Shown here: positions 43,195 through 50,954 of the stretch, in pieces | How the letters are laid out: each line of letters begins with the position of its first letter | Numbering within the stretch: position 1 is the first letter of the stretch | Assembly: GCA_023229785.1 (NCBI GenBank) | Contig: JALNYV010000001.1 | Coordinates: 496,001-560,000 of the forward strand | Source of the DNA: Candidatus Dojkabacteria bacterium | GTDB lineage: Bacteria; Patescibacteria; Dojkabacteria; SC72 | DNA length: 64,000 bases | Direction of reading: 5' to 3' | Notes under the pieces: generated by a model | What the model saw: only the letters and a program-made list of their open reading frames with translations | Told to the model about the DNA's origin: nothing | The model's database searches: none | Translations under genes and position numbers: made by a program

Positions 43195-43551
43195 ATGAAA
43201 CTAATTACAAAAGCAATAGCAGGAGTATCTACATTTGCTACATCTATGTTAGTATCCTCAACAGTTTTTGCAGCCAGTGCAGCAGATTATATTTCTGGTA
43301 TTACTGCCGGTACTGGGCAAGGAAACCTTTTAACCTTCATACAGGGTGCTTTGAACTTAGTAATTTCACTTGCAGCTTTGGTTGCAGTTGGAGTATTAAT
43401 ATTTTCTGGAGTTAGATATATTGTTGCTGCGGGAGACGAGAAAAAGGTTGAAGAGGCAACAAAAGGAATTACATTTGCAGTAGTAGGATTAGTAATATGT
43501 TTCATTGCAGTAATTGTAGTAAGATTTGTACTTGAGAAATTAATCAAGTAA
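43195..43551 (+). CDS. VirB2/TrbC-like small pilin, third of four (candidate major pilin)
   Basis: The 118-residue product has a clear signal peptide (about 1-26, ending TVFAAS), then two hydrophobic helices (about 50-73 and 88-112) joined by AAGDEKKVEEATKG. It is the only one of the four with its own promoter, leader and strong terminator, so it is probably expressed separately and perhaps most abundantly. It would be inserted in the membrane and could polymerise into a filament. Confidence 0.78.
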   Translation: MKLITKAIAGVSTFATSMLVSSTVFAASAADYISGITAGTGQGNLLTFIQGALNLVISLAALVAVGVLIFSGVRYIVAAGDEKKVEEATKGITFAVVGLVICFIAVIVVRFVLEKLIK

Positions 43552-43570
43552 TAATTACATTAGGAACTGG

Positions 43571-43598
43571 AAAGGCGGGGGAGACCCTGCCTTTTTTT
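43571..43598 (+). terminator. Rho-independent terminator after the third pilin gene
   Basis: AAAGGCGGGG (43571-43580), loop GAGA, CCCTGCCTTT (with one G-U pair) followed by a run of seven T. Confidence 0.88.
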
Positions 43599-43651
43599 GT
43601 ATATAGTTATATATAGTGTTACAATATTTAAGTAACTTGTTAAATATTAAT

Positions 43652-43966
43652 ATGAGAAAAAATATTAAATATATTGCTGGAAGCCTAATCCCGTTTGTTA
43701 TTGCAACCTCTGTTAATGCTGCTCCTCCTCAATTATCTGAAATAGGTGGGATATTAGATAAGGTTTTCGCTCTTGTAATGCCCGTTGGTGGTCTCATTGC
43801 AGTCATTATGATTGTTTATGGCGGATATATGTGGATTATGTCAGGTGGGGACGCTCAAAAGACCCAACAAGCACAAGGAACACTCACTTGGGCTGTACTT
43901 GGCTTAGTATTCTTGTTTGTAATCAGAATGGTACTAAAACTTGTCTTTGATTTCATTGGGAACTAA
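43652..43966 (+). CDS. VirB2/TrbC-like small pilin, fourth of four
   Basis: From ATG 43652 (a GTG at 43616 adds 12 non-family residues) the product has 104 residues: signal peptide ending VNAAPP, then two helices around IVYGGYMWIMSGGDAQKTQQAQ, the most typical VirB2/TrbC-like arrangement of the set. It is 18 bp from the SpoIID-like gene, so both are likely on one transcript. Confidence 0.78.
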   Translation: MRKNIKYIAGSLIPFVIATSVNAAPPQLSEIGGILDKVFALVMPVGGLIAVIMIVYGGYMWIMSGGDAQKTQQAQGTLTWAVLGLVFLFVIRMVLKLVFDFIGN

Positions 43967-43984
43967 CCTCTGATATCATTAGAT

Positions 43985-45817
43985 ATGACTAAAAAGTTAG
44001 TTATCATGTTTATTTCAATTTTTCTTCTTTTAGGTGTATTTTCACCAGTATTTTCACAAAACGTTAATGATTTAGAAGACCAGATAGACCAGAAGAATTC
44101 TGAAATATCATCAAAACAAACAGAGCTAGATAGGATTGCTAAAGAAATAGCTGCAATCCAAAGCAGTAGTGCAAGTACAGAAGAAAAGCTGAAAATAATA
44201 AAGAGGGAGATGGCAAATGTGACCAAATATATAAACGAGGTTAATACGAGTATTAATACAAGGAAAACGGCGTTAGCTCTGAAAGAGAAGCTATTGACTG
44301 AAAAGGAGAAACAGTTACAACAAATATCAGTATCAATGTATAAGATGATGAGGGTGGGGATAATTGACTATTTCTTTTCAAATTCCCCAGATGCCAGTTT
44401 AAGAGATGTCTTGTTTAAGAGATTTTTAATAAACAAACAGTTACTGGTATTAAAAAATAATAAACAAGAGTATGCAGAAATAAATAGTGAGAAAGAGAAA
44501 CTAGATAAAGAAGAGGATCAATTAGGTAGTCAGCTTGAGCAATTTAAGGTCATGAAGAACGGTTTGGTAGCACAGCAAAATGAGCTAAATAATCAGATTT
44601 ATGCTAAAAATACTCAGACCTCAAGTATAAAAAAGAAAATAACCCTTTTGAAAAACCAAATTAGTGATTTACAAGTTGCAATACTACTTGCTAAAAGTGG
44701 GAGTGCTAATACTACAATTGACGATATATCTGTAGCCTGTGGAAGTAATTCTGTATGTAGAAACGCTTCTCTTGAGGGATTTAATGCCTCGGCACCTTCT
44801 GGATATTTTGCTGTATTTTCTTTTGGAGCATACACTCACAGAAATGGAATGAGCCAATATGGGGCATTAGCTCGGGCTGAAGCAGGTCAAACATATATTA
44901 AGATACTGCACGACTACTATAACAAAGCGCCCGTACACAGAGGCACATCTGGAAATATTTTAGTCGCAACAGTTGACCGTGGGAATGAGAGCATGAATTT
45001 TGAAACAAAATATCTCTGGGGAATTGCTGAAATGCCAAGCGATTGGCCTGTTGAAGCACTTAAGGTACAGGCAATTGCCGCACGAACTTATGCCTACTAC
45101 TATTACTATAATCAGAAGAATAACATAAATGAAAAACCAATATGTGCAACTGAAAGTTGTCAGGTATGGAGTAGGGCAAAGTATGACAATGTAAAACATG
45201 GTTTGGCACCAAATTGGAAAACAGCAATTGAGCAAACTGAAGGCATGATTCTTTCTGGTATTTCTACTCAATATTCTGCTGTAACAGGTGGATATTTAAA
45301 TACAAGTGGTTGGGATACAACGGATGGAAGTGGAAATATAAATAATGCATGGGAGAAGAAAACTGGAATACCTTGGTTTTATAAGGCTTGGTATACAAAG
45401 GGGTATGCAAATGATTCTTCACAGACATGCAACAGAAAGCCGTGGATGAGCGAAGAAGAGATGGCGGATCTTCTGAATACATATTTGGTCATGAAGGGGA
45501 TAGATGTTAAAGGACCTTATTATTCTTATAGAATTCTTCCAATAACATTTAACTCTTGTAATTTCGGAAGTGGGGGAAACCCATATTCTATGGCTCAAAT
45601 TAAGAATTTAGTAAATAACCCTGTTACTTCAATTTCTGGAAACCCAGTAGTAACCCAAAACTCACATGGGTATACATCAAGTGTCGGATTTATTACAAAT
45701 AGGGGAGCAATAAATATTTCTGGGGAAGACTTCAAGCAAGTATTTAATATGAGGGCACCAGGATATCTTCTTATACCTCAAAATGGTTTTGTATTTATTA
45801 ATGTGATTAGAAAGTAA
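43985..45817 (+). CDS. Secreted coiled-coil protein with SpoIID/LytB domain
   Basis: The 610-residue product has a signal peptide (about 1-24, ending PVFSQ), a long coiled coil (about 25-235, like PcsB/EnvC family partners of cell-wall enzymes) and a SpoIID/LytB-type domain. The HRNGMSQYGALARAEAGQTY element precedes EMPSDWPVEALKVQAIAARTYA, and TGGYLNTSG follows. SpoIID is a lytic transglycosylase acting on denuded peptidoglycan. Here it could open the wall for the pilus-like machine encoded around it. Predicted to be outside the membrane. Confidence 0.82.
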   Translation: MTKKLVIMFISIFLLLGVFSPVFSQNVNDLEDQIDQKNSEISSKQTELDRIAKEIAAIQSSSASTEEKLKIIKREMANVTKYINEVNTSINTRKTALALKEKLLTEKEKQLQQISVSMYKMMRVGIIDYFFSNSPDASLRDVLFKRFLINKQLLVLKNNKQEYAEINSEKEKLDKEEDQLGSQLEQFKVMKNGLVAQQNELNNQIYAKNTQTSSIKKKITLLKNQISDLQVAILLAKSGSANTTIDDISVACGSNSVCRNASLEGFNASAPSGYFAVFSFGAYTHRNGMSQYGALARAEAGQTYIKILHDYYNKAPVHRGTSGNILVATVDRGNESMNFETKYLWGIAEMPSDWPVEALKVQAIAARTYAYYYYYNQKNNINEKPICATESCQVWSRAKYDNVKHGLAPNWKTAIEQTEGMILSGISTQYSAVTGGYLNTSGWDTTDGSGNINNAWEKKTGIPWFYKAWYTKGYANDSSQTCNRKPWMSEEEMADLLNTYLVMKGIDVKGPYYSYRILPITFNSCNFGSGGNPYSMAQIKNLVNNPVTSISGNPVVTQNSHGYTSSVGFITNRGAINISGEDFKQVFNMRAPGYLLIPQNGFVFINVIRK

Positions 45818-45865
45818 AGATTGGTGTATTTGTAATTTATCTATTAATTATGGTATCTTTTGTTA

Positions 45866-46492
45866 ATGAAAAGTAGGATCCCAAAGAAATTTAGTAAAAC
45901 AAAGAAAACATTCGTAGATAGAATATCAAATGATATCAACTCAAGCCCAATGTCGTCTTTTTGTGCATTCCCACCTGAAATCACATTTAATGGTCAAGAT
46001 GATAAAGAAGATATTGTACTTCTGACTAGGCAACATCCTGCGGTATATATATTAAAGGCTCTTTTGGTGATATTTCTTCTCTTCTCTCCAATAATTTTAT
46101 ATACAGTTCTAAACTCTTTATTGGAAGGAAAAATGAATATGGCTCTTTGGATGGGTGGCTCCCTTGTATTTATTCTTTTAGCAATAACCGTTTCAGCAGA
46201 TTCGTTTTTCAAATGGTTCTACTCTGTAAATATTATAACTGATGAAAGAATCGTTGATGTTGATTTTAGTAATATCCTTTACCATAAATTTGCTGAAGCG
46301 CAACTTGAAAAGATTGAGGATGTAAGCCATAAACCAGTAGGGCTTCTAAGTACAGTTTTTGATTTTGGAGATGTGTATATTCAAACAGCTGGAACAAAAC
46401 CTGAGTTCGTATTCGATAGCGTTCCAAGGCCAAGGGATGTTCAAGATACACTTCTCGATCTATTAGAATTAAAAGAAAACAAGAAAATATAA
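45866..46492 (+). CDS. Membrane protein with bacterial PH (YdbT/bPH2-like) domain
   Basis: The 208-residue product (ATG 45866; a TTG six bases upstream is in frame) has two membrane segments (about 60-85 and 92-115) and then a soluble part with the bacterial PH pattern: WFYSVNIITDERIVDVDFSNILYHKFAEAQLEKIEDVSHKPVG...FGDVYIQTAG. Such domains act as membrane-associated scaffolds. The stop overlaps the next gene by one base. Confidence 0.8.
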   Translation: MKSRIPKKFSKTKKTFVDRISNDINSSPMSSFCAFPPEITFNGQDDKEDIVLLTRQHPAVYILKALLVIFLLFSPIILYTVLNSLLEGKMNMALWMGGSLVFILLAITVSADSFFKWFYSVNIITDERIVDVDFSNILYHKFAEAQLEKIEDVSHKPVGLLSTVFDFGDVYIQTAGTKPEFVFDSVPRPRDVQDTLLDLLELKENKKI

Positions 46493-46743
46493 TGGATATA
46501 CTAAACAATATAAATACAATGCAGATAACGTTCTTGGGAGCAACAGGGATTTTGAAGGCTCTGTTTCTAGTAGTGATATTTGGATATGTAATATATGTAA
46601 TCCTCTTAACTCTTCGTGTGAGAATACTTGCTGATACTGTTAAAACGCCATCAAATAAGACTGCAAGAGTACTTGCATATGTTCACCTACTGGTAGCTGT
46701 TATCGGAAGTTTTTTTGCTGTGATATTAATTCTACTAGGTTAA
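46492..46743 (+). CDS. Small two-helix membrane protein, 83 aa
   Basis: Two membrane segments (about 17-39 and 59-82) with a short basic loop. Family not recognised. It overlaps the PH-domain gene by one base and is four bases before the large PP2C-like gene, so it is part of the same operon and maybe a membrane subunit of the same complex. Confidence 0.7.
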   Translation: MDILNNINTMQITFLGATGILKALFLVVIFGYVIYVILLTLRVRILADTVKTPSNKTARVLAYVHLLVAVIGSFFAVILILLG

Positions 46744-46747
46744 AAAC

Positions 46748-48979
46748 ATGCCAATTTATGTCAGAAGATACATCAGTGATGATGTTACAACAAATGCTAG
46801 CACTTGTGCTTTTAGGTATATTCCAGGTAGTGCTCATGAAATAGACCAGAAGGGAGAATTGCACGGACTAATAACCGTAGTAGGGGAAGAAGGCCTAAAT
46901 GCTGATAGAATAGCCAAATTTGTTTGGGATGGGGTGGTTGATGCATACGGATATGGAAAGAATATTGCAACAGTAGAGCTACTTAAAAACGCGATAAATG
47001 CTGGAAGTAGGAAGGTTGTTGAATTAATAAAAAATGAAAAGGTTGAGCACGAGATTAATTTGAGTTTTTCCCTAGCGGTTGTAAAAGGAATGACGGCATA
47101 CCTTGGGGTATTTGGTGAGCAACAGCTATTTCTCTTCAAAGATAACGGGATTGTTAAAATATCTGAGATAATTCAAAAGAATAAAGGTGTTGTTGCGAGT
47201 ATTGCAATTAGTGACAACGATTTAATTCTAATGAGTTCTCCATCTCTTCTTGATGCTTTTGTCGAAATTAATGAAGATTTAAACTCCCAAGTAGAGCTTT
47301 TAGAAAACATTGATGAATTTACTCAAAATCTAACAAATCATCAGTCAGTACTACTCCTTGCTAGAAAGGACCTAGAGGTAAAAGAAGTAGAGAATCGAGA
47401 AATAATTGCTCCAATAATCTCAGCTACCACGGAAGAGGAAGCAATTGAAGAACCTATTCCCGAAGAAAAAGAAGAGATAAAGATTGAAAAAAAGAGGTTC
47501 GGAAGAGAGGATTTGAGCAAAGTATTTGAACGGATAAAACTCTTTTTTAGAAGGGCTTCTTTAGCGATTTCTCCTGCTTTAAATAAGCTTGCAAACCTCG
47601 TTGGAAAAGTGAGGGAAAAGACTAGTTCAATTGTTTTAGACAAGTATGGCAGACAGAGATGGTATAAAAGAATTGCCGCAAAACTATCATCGATAAAGTT
47701 TGGAAAGCGAAGTGGGGCGTATGGGATGAAGATTGATGGATATAAAATTGCAAACCAACGAAATAAGAGAATTTTAATAGTTCTTTTAATTTTTGGACTA
47801 ATTCTTCTTGTTTTAATGGGTGCAAAACTGAGTGCAAATGCAAAGATAAGAAGAGATATCCATAAGGAGGCAGTAGTTATTTTGGATAGTATAGGCTCGT
47901 TTGTCACTACTGCCCAAAATGAGATAGCAGGTGGTAATGACGATGATGCCGCAGTAGCAATATATAATGCAAATGCAGAAGTAGAGAAATTAAAAGACAA
48001 GGTCCTTTCAGTAGATGATACAAAGAGATTTAATGATTTGAAAACAACTCTTAGTGGCCTTGATGACAAGGTAAATAGGAGGTTTGGGGTGACGGAATCT
48101 GACGGAACCCTTTCACTTTTCATTGATGGGCGTATCCAGTTTGGAGATTTAGGCAATCTTACAGATCTCACTTCGTACAAAGACAGTTTTCAAAACGAAT
48201 TCCTCTTTGTTGTAGATAACGGGAATAAGAAGGTGGTAAAGATTAGTTTAGAAGATAAAACAAATAAGGCAGTTCCAGATAAGGGAAAATTACTCTCTGC
48301 TCCTAGATATATAGACTATGGAAATTATGGTCTTTTTGTATACGATGACCAGAAGGGTGTACTAAGGTCTGCTTTTACAAAAAGTGGCAATGCTGATTTT
48401 GAGGAGTTAGCAGGTCTTGGAGTAGAAGATATGGGTAACGGAAGCATTGTTGATCTTGGGATATTTACCTCTGGAAGTAGTGATAATGTATATTTAGTAA
48501 ATTCAGATAAAAAAGCCATTTTCAAATCGCTAAAATATGGGACAGGGTATGGACTTCCTTTTAACTATTTATCTCTGCCTTCACTTTCAACAGCCACAGA
48601 TATAATGGGGGATTTTAGTATTTATGTGCTCTCAAAAGGAGCTCCAGGTATAAACAGGTTCTCATATAGCTATACTAAGAAAACCGTTGTTTCTGATCCA
48701 GTAACAATTTCTGGAATGGTAGAAGACTTAACAAACCTTGATTGTGGATTTATAGGAGCAAAGCCAGATTCAAGAATGATTGTATTTGATGGTGTAAATA
48801 AAACCTTCATACTACTAAAAAAACCAAGTCCAAATGATATGACAATAGATAAACAATTCGTGTATAGGGGAAGTCGAACAGACATATTCAATGATGTTAG
48901 GGATGTTGCTATGGACTATAACAACAACTATGCATATATATTGGATGGAAACACGATTTGGAAGATGAAGCTAAAGTAA
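46748..48979 (+). CDS. Membrane-spanning protein: PP2C-like pseudophosphatase domain, TM helix, beta-propeller-like C-terminus
   Basis: The 743-residue product has a cytoplasmic N-terminal domain (about 1-200) whose layout (ITVVGEEGLNADRIAKFV... then AYLGVFGEQQLFLFKDNGIVKIS) follows PP2C phosphatases, but the metal-binding Asp residues (DGMGG and GDSR in active enzymes) are missing. A charged linker, one membrane helix (about 345-365) and an extracytoplasmic C-terminal domain of repeated strands (NEFLFVVDNGNKKVVKISL, YNNNYAYILDGNTIWKMKL), propeller-like, follow. It could sense an outside signal and report inside. Part of the pilin/ATPase locus. PP2C assignment is tentative. Confidence 0.7.
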   Translation: MPIYVRRYISDDVTTNASTCAFRYIPGSAHEIDQKGELHGLITVVGEEGLNADRIAKFVWDGVVDAYGYGKNIATVELLKNAINAGSRKVVELIKNEKVEHEINLSFSLAVVKGMTAYLGVFGEQQLFLFKDNGIVKISEIIQKNKGVVASIAISDNDLILMSSPSLLDAFVEINEDLNSQVELLENIDEFTQNLTNHQSVLLLARKDLEVKEVENREIIAPIISATTEEEAIEEPIPEEKEEIKIEKKRFGREDLSKVFERIKLFFRRASLAISPALNKLANLVGKVREKTSSIVLDKYGRQRWYKRIAAKLSSIKFGKRSGAYGMKIDGYKIANQRNKRILIVLLIFGLILLVLMGAKLSANAKIRRDIHKEAVVILDSIGSFVTTAQNEIAGGNDDDAAVAIYNANAEVEKLKDKVLSVDDTKRFNDLKTTLSGLDDKVNRRFGVTESDGTLSLFIDGRIQFGDLGNLTDLTSYKDSFQNEFLFVVDNGNKKVVKISLEDKTNKAVPDKGKLLSAPRYIDYGNYGLFVYDDQKGVLRSAFTKSGNADFEELAGLGVEDMGNGSIVDLGIFTSGSSDNVYLVNSDKKAIFKSLKYGTGYGLPFNYLSLPSLSTATDIMGDFSIYVLSKGAPGINRFSYSYTKKTVVSDPVTISGMVEDLTNLDCGFIGAKPDSRMIVFDGVNKTFILLKKPSPNDMTIDKQFVYRGSRTDIFNDVRDVAMDYNNNYAYILDGNTIWKMKLK

Positions 48980-48991
48980 CTTAGTTATCCT

Positions 48992-49858
48992 ATGAAGGAT
49001 GGAATAACAGGAGAACAAACAGAAAAAGAGGAATTCGGTAAAGAGGTTGGGGTTATTCATCGTTGTTTTTCAGATCCAGAGATTAGTTTGGAAGATAATG
49101 GGTATCGGTACAATCCGTTCCAGATTAAAGATTTTGATGGAGGAGTTTTAGATACGGCATACAAAAATATTGATTGGTCTCCAGAAGAAGCTTCTTTAAC
49201 AAGGAAATTTGTGCATTTGGGGCAGGTTTTCTACATGATTCATTCAACACCAGCTATTTGGAGCATTCATGACAAGGAACCTTTCATTGTTGATTCTATA
49301 CTAATTGCTAAATCTCCCGAAATTGTGCAAAAGGCTTGGGAAAGAGAAGTTATTGTAAGTAATGAGTTGAAAAAAAAGAGGGTAGATGCAGTAGCACCAT
49401 TTGTTTATCATATTTTAAGTGATGAGCATGTTAAGATAGTGTTGGGAAGGGGAAGTATTTACGATGGCAGAAGAATGGCTCATGAAAAAGATGATGTAGA
49501 TTTAGTGGTTTTTATGGATTGGAACGGCCAAGAAGAACTTAACGGAATACTTTCAAGGATAAGTGAAGCGGCAAGTGTGTTAACAGATAAAAGAATAAAA
49601 CTTAGAGGAATGACCTTTCTTGACCAAGATGAAATATTTGATTTTAATAATCTTATGTCAGAATATTCGGCTTTTTTGGATATAATTCCAATACAATTTA
49701 TTACATTTGCTGAACAGTCAAGTTCCTTTGCACTCGCAAAATTTTCTGGAAATTATGTTATTAACATGTTTAGGAATGCTGAGTTATTAGGCGGGGATGC
49801 AATGTTAATGAAAAGAATTTTAAACCTTTGTAATATGGTCGAAAAAAGAAGAAAGTAG
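48992..49858 (+). CDS. Nucleotidyltransferase-like protein (pol-beta superfamily motif)
   Basis: The 288-residue soluble product carries LGRGSIYDG near residue 150 followed 12 residues later by DVDLVVFMD, matching the GS-x(n)-DxD pattern of pol-beta-type nucleotidyltransferases. A third acidic residue could be in LRGMTFLDQDE. The first about 140 residues are unlike known families. Similar proteins modify tRNA, toxins or small molecules; substrate unknown. It is 12 bp after the PP2C-like gene and upstream of smpB. Confidence 0.55.
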   Translation: MKDGITGEQTEKEEFGKEVGVIHRCFSDPEISLEDNGYRYNPFQIKDFDGGVLDTAYKNIDWSPEEASLTRKFVHLGQVFYMIHSTPAIWSIHDKEPFIVDSILIAKSPEIVQKAWEREVIVSNELKKKRVDAVAPFVYHILSDEHVKIVLGRGSIYDGRRMAHEKDDVDLVVFMDWNGQEELNGILSRISEAASVLTDKRIKLRGMTFLDQDEIFDFNNLMSEYSAFLDIIPIQFITFAEQSSSFALAKFSGNYVINMFRNAELLGGDAMLMKRILNLCNMVEKRRK

Positions 49859-49874
49859 TATTCCGTTTCTTCAA

Positions 49875-49883
49875 TGGTATAAT
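49875..49883 (+). promoter_or_regulatory. Extended -10 element of smpB (leaderless spacing)
   Basis: TGgTATAAT ends six bases before the ATG at 49890. Confidence 0.55.
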
Positions 49884-49889
49884 CCTCCT

Positions 49890-50330
49890 ATGATAGAAAA
49901 TAAGAAAGCAAGATTAAATTATGAAGTAAAGGAAACCTTAGAGGCGGGTCTTGTTTTAACAGGGGCTGAGGTAAAGGCAATTAGAGATAACAGAATAAAT
50001 ATATCTGAATCTTTTGTAAAAGTATTAGGGGGAGAGATGTACTTAATTAATGCCGATATTGCAAAATACAAATTTAGTAGCGACGATAGATACGATTCAA
50101 CACGAAGTAGAAAGCTACTTGTTCATAAAAAAGAGATGGAGATGCTTAATTCTAAAAGCAAACAAGGTGGTCTAACTCTAGTTCCCTTAAAGATATTTTT
50201 TGAGCATGGAAGGGCAAAAGTGCTGATAGGTCTTGCTCGTGGCCGAAAACGATTTGAAAAGAAGAACAAATTGAAAGAAAGAGATTTAGAAAGAGAGCTC
50301 CACCTTGAGAAAAGGAAGTATATGGTATAA
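49890..50330 (+). CDS. smpB: SsrA-binding protein SmpB
   Basis: SmpB binds tmRNA and brings it to stalled ribosomes. The 146-residue product has the family pattern: NKKARLNYEVKETLEAGLVLTGAEVKAIR (Tyr and Glu of the OB-fold), YDSTRSRKLLVHKKE, and a basic C-terminal tail of the kind that enters the mRNA channel. Length is normal. Its partner ssrA is at 18951. The next promoter overlaps its stop codon. Confidence 0.96.
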   Translation: MIENKKARLNYEVKETLEAGLVLTGAEVKAIRDNRINISESFVKVLGGEMYLINADIAKYKFSSDDRYDSTRSRKLLVHKKEMEMLNSKSKQGGLTLVPLKIFFEHGRAKVLIGLARGRKRFEKKNKLKERDLERELHLEKRKYMV

Positions 50331-50331
50331 T
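50323..50331 (+). promoter_or_regulatory. Extended -10 element before 50340 (leaderless spacing)
   Basis: TGgTATAAT ends eight bases before the ATG at 50340 and overlaps the smpB stop. Confidence 0.5.
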
Positions 50332-50339
50332 CTTTCGAT

Positions 50340-50918
50340 ATGCAGGCAATAAATAGTCAAGCAAATACAGTAGAAACTCTAGCGGAAAAGGAAGATTTGG
50401 CTCTTCGAATTCTTCCAGTAGAGCTTAAAGGGGTTCTTCCAGAAATGGTTTGGTCCACGTTAACCCTTGATCAAAAAAAGGAAATGTTAAGGCACCACAA
50501 TATTTTTGATAAATATCTTGGTCAAAAAGATGCCGAGCAAGTAGTTGTTCAAGATACTCCAGAAGTCTCGAAGAATATTGCCGAAATTGCACATACAGTT
50601 ACAGTTGAAAAGGCTCAAAACTCTGTTGAAAAAGTTGTAAATGAGGAGTTTGATAAAGTTGTATCTGAATCAAAGCAGATTGAAAAGGAAAGGAAGGAAG
50701 AAGATGAGAAGAAACCAGTACTAAGCAAGGATGAGTTAGAAAGAATTAGGTCTGAGAAAGCACAAGCCGCAAATATTAAAGGATATAATTTCTTTGGATA
50801 CCAGCCTCAAAACGCAACAATTACAAATGCTAAGACTATTTCTGATAACAATCCTGTAAGTGATGGTAAAACGTGGGCAGCAACATTAATTGCCAAGATA
50901 TTTAGTCTCTTCCAATAG
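50340..50918 (+). CDS. Hypothetical protein upstream of the TraG-like ATPase, 192 aa
   Basis: The product has an N-terminal helical part with LRILPVELKGVLPEMVWSTLT, a long Glu/Lys-rich central coil (about 95-145) and a C-terminal segment ending in hydrophobic AATLIAKIFSLFQ. No known domain. It is 36 bp upstream of the ATPase gene, so it may be a soluble adaptor of that machine. Confidence 0.65.
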   Translation: MQAINSQANTVETLAEKEDLALRILPVELKGVLPEMVWSTLTLDQKKEMLRHHNIFDKYLGQKDAEQVVVQDTPEVSKNIAEIAHTVTVEKAQNSVEKVVNEEFDKVVSESKQIEKERKEEDEKKPVLSKDELERIRSEKAQAANIKGYNFFGYQPQNATITNAKTISDNNPVSDGKTWAATLIAKIFSLFQ

Positions 50919-50954
50919 AAATATATATTCCTATGTGATATTCTTTTTAAGAAT

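Noticed and set aside
47341..48180. Long minus-strand open frame (279 codons) inside the 46748 gene
   Set aside because: It lies fully antisense to a gene with good membrane and domain structure, and its translation is Ser/Phe-rich low-complexity, typical of a shadow frame.
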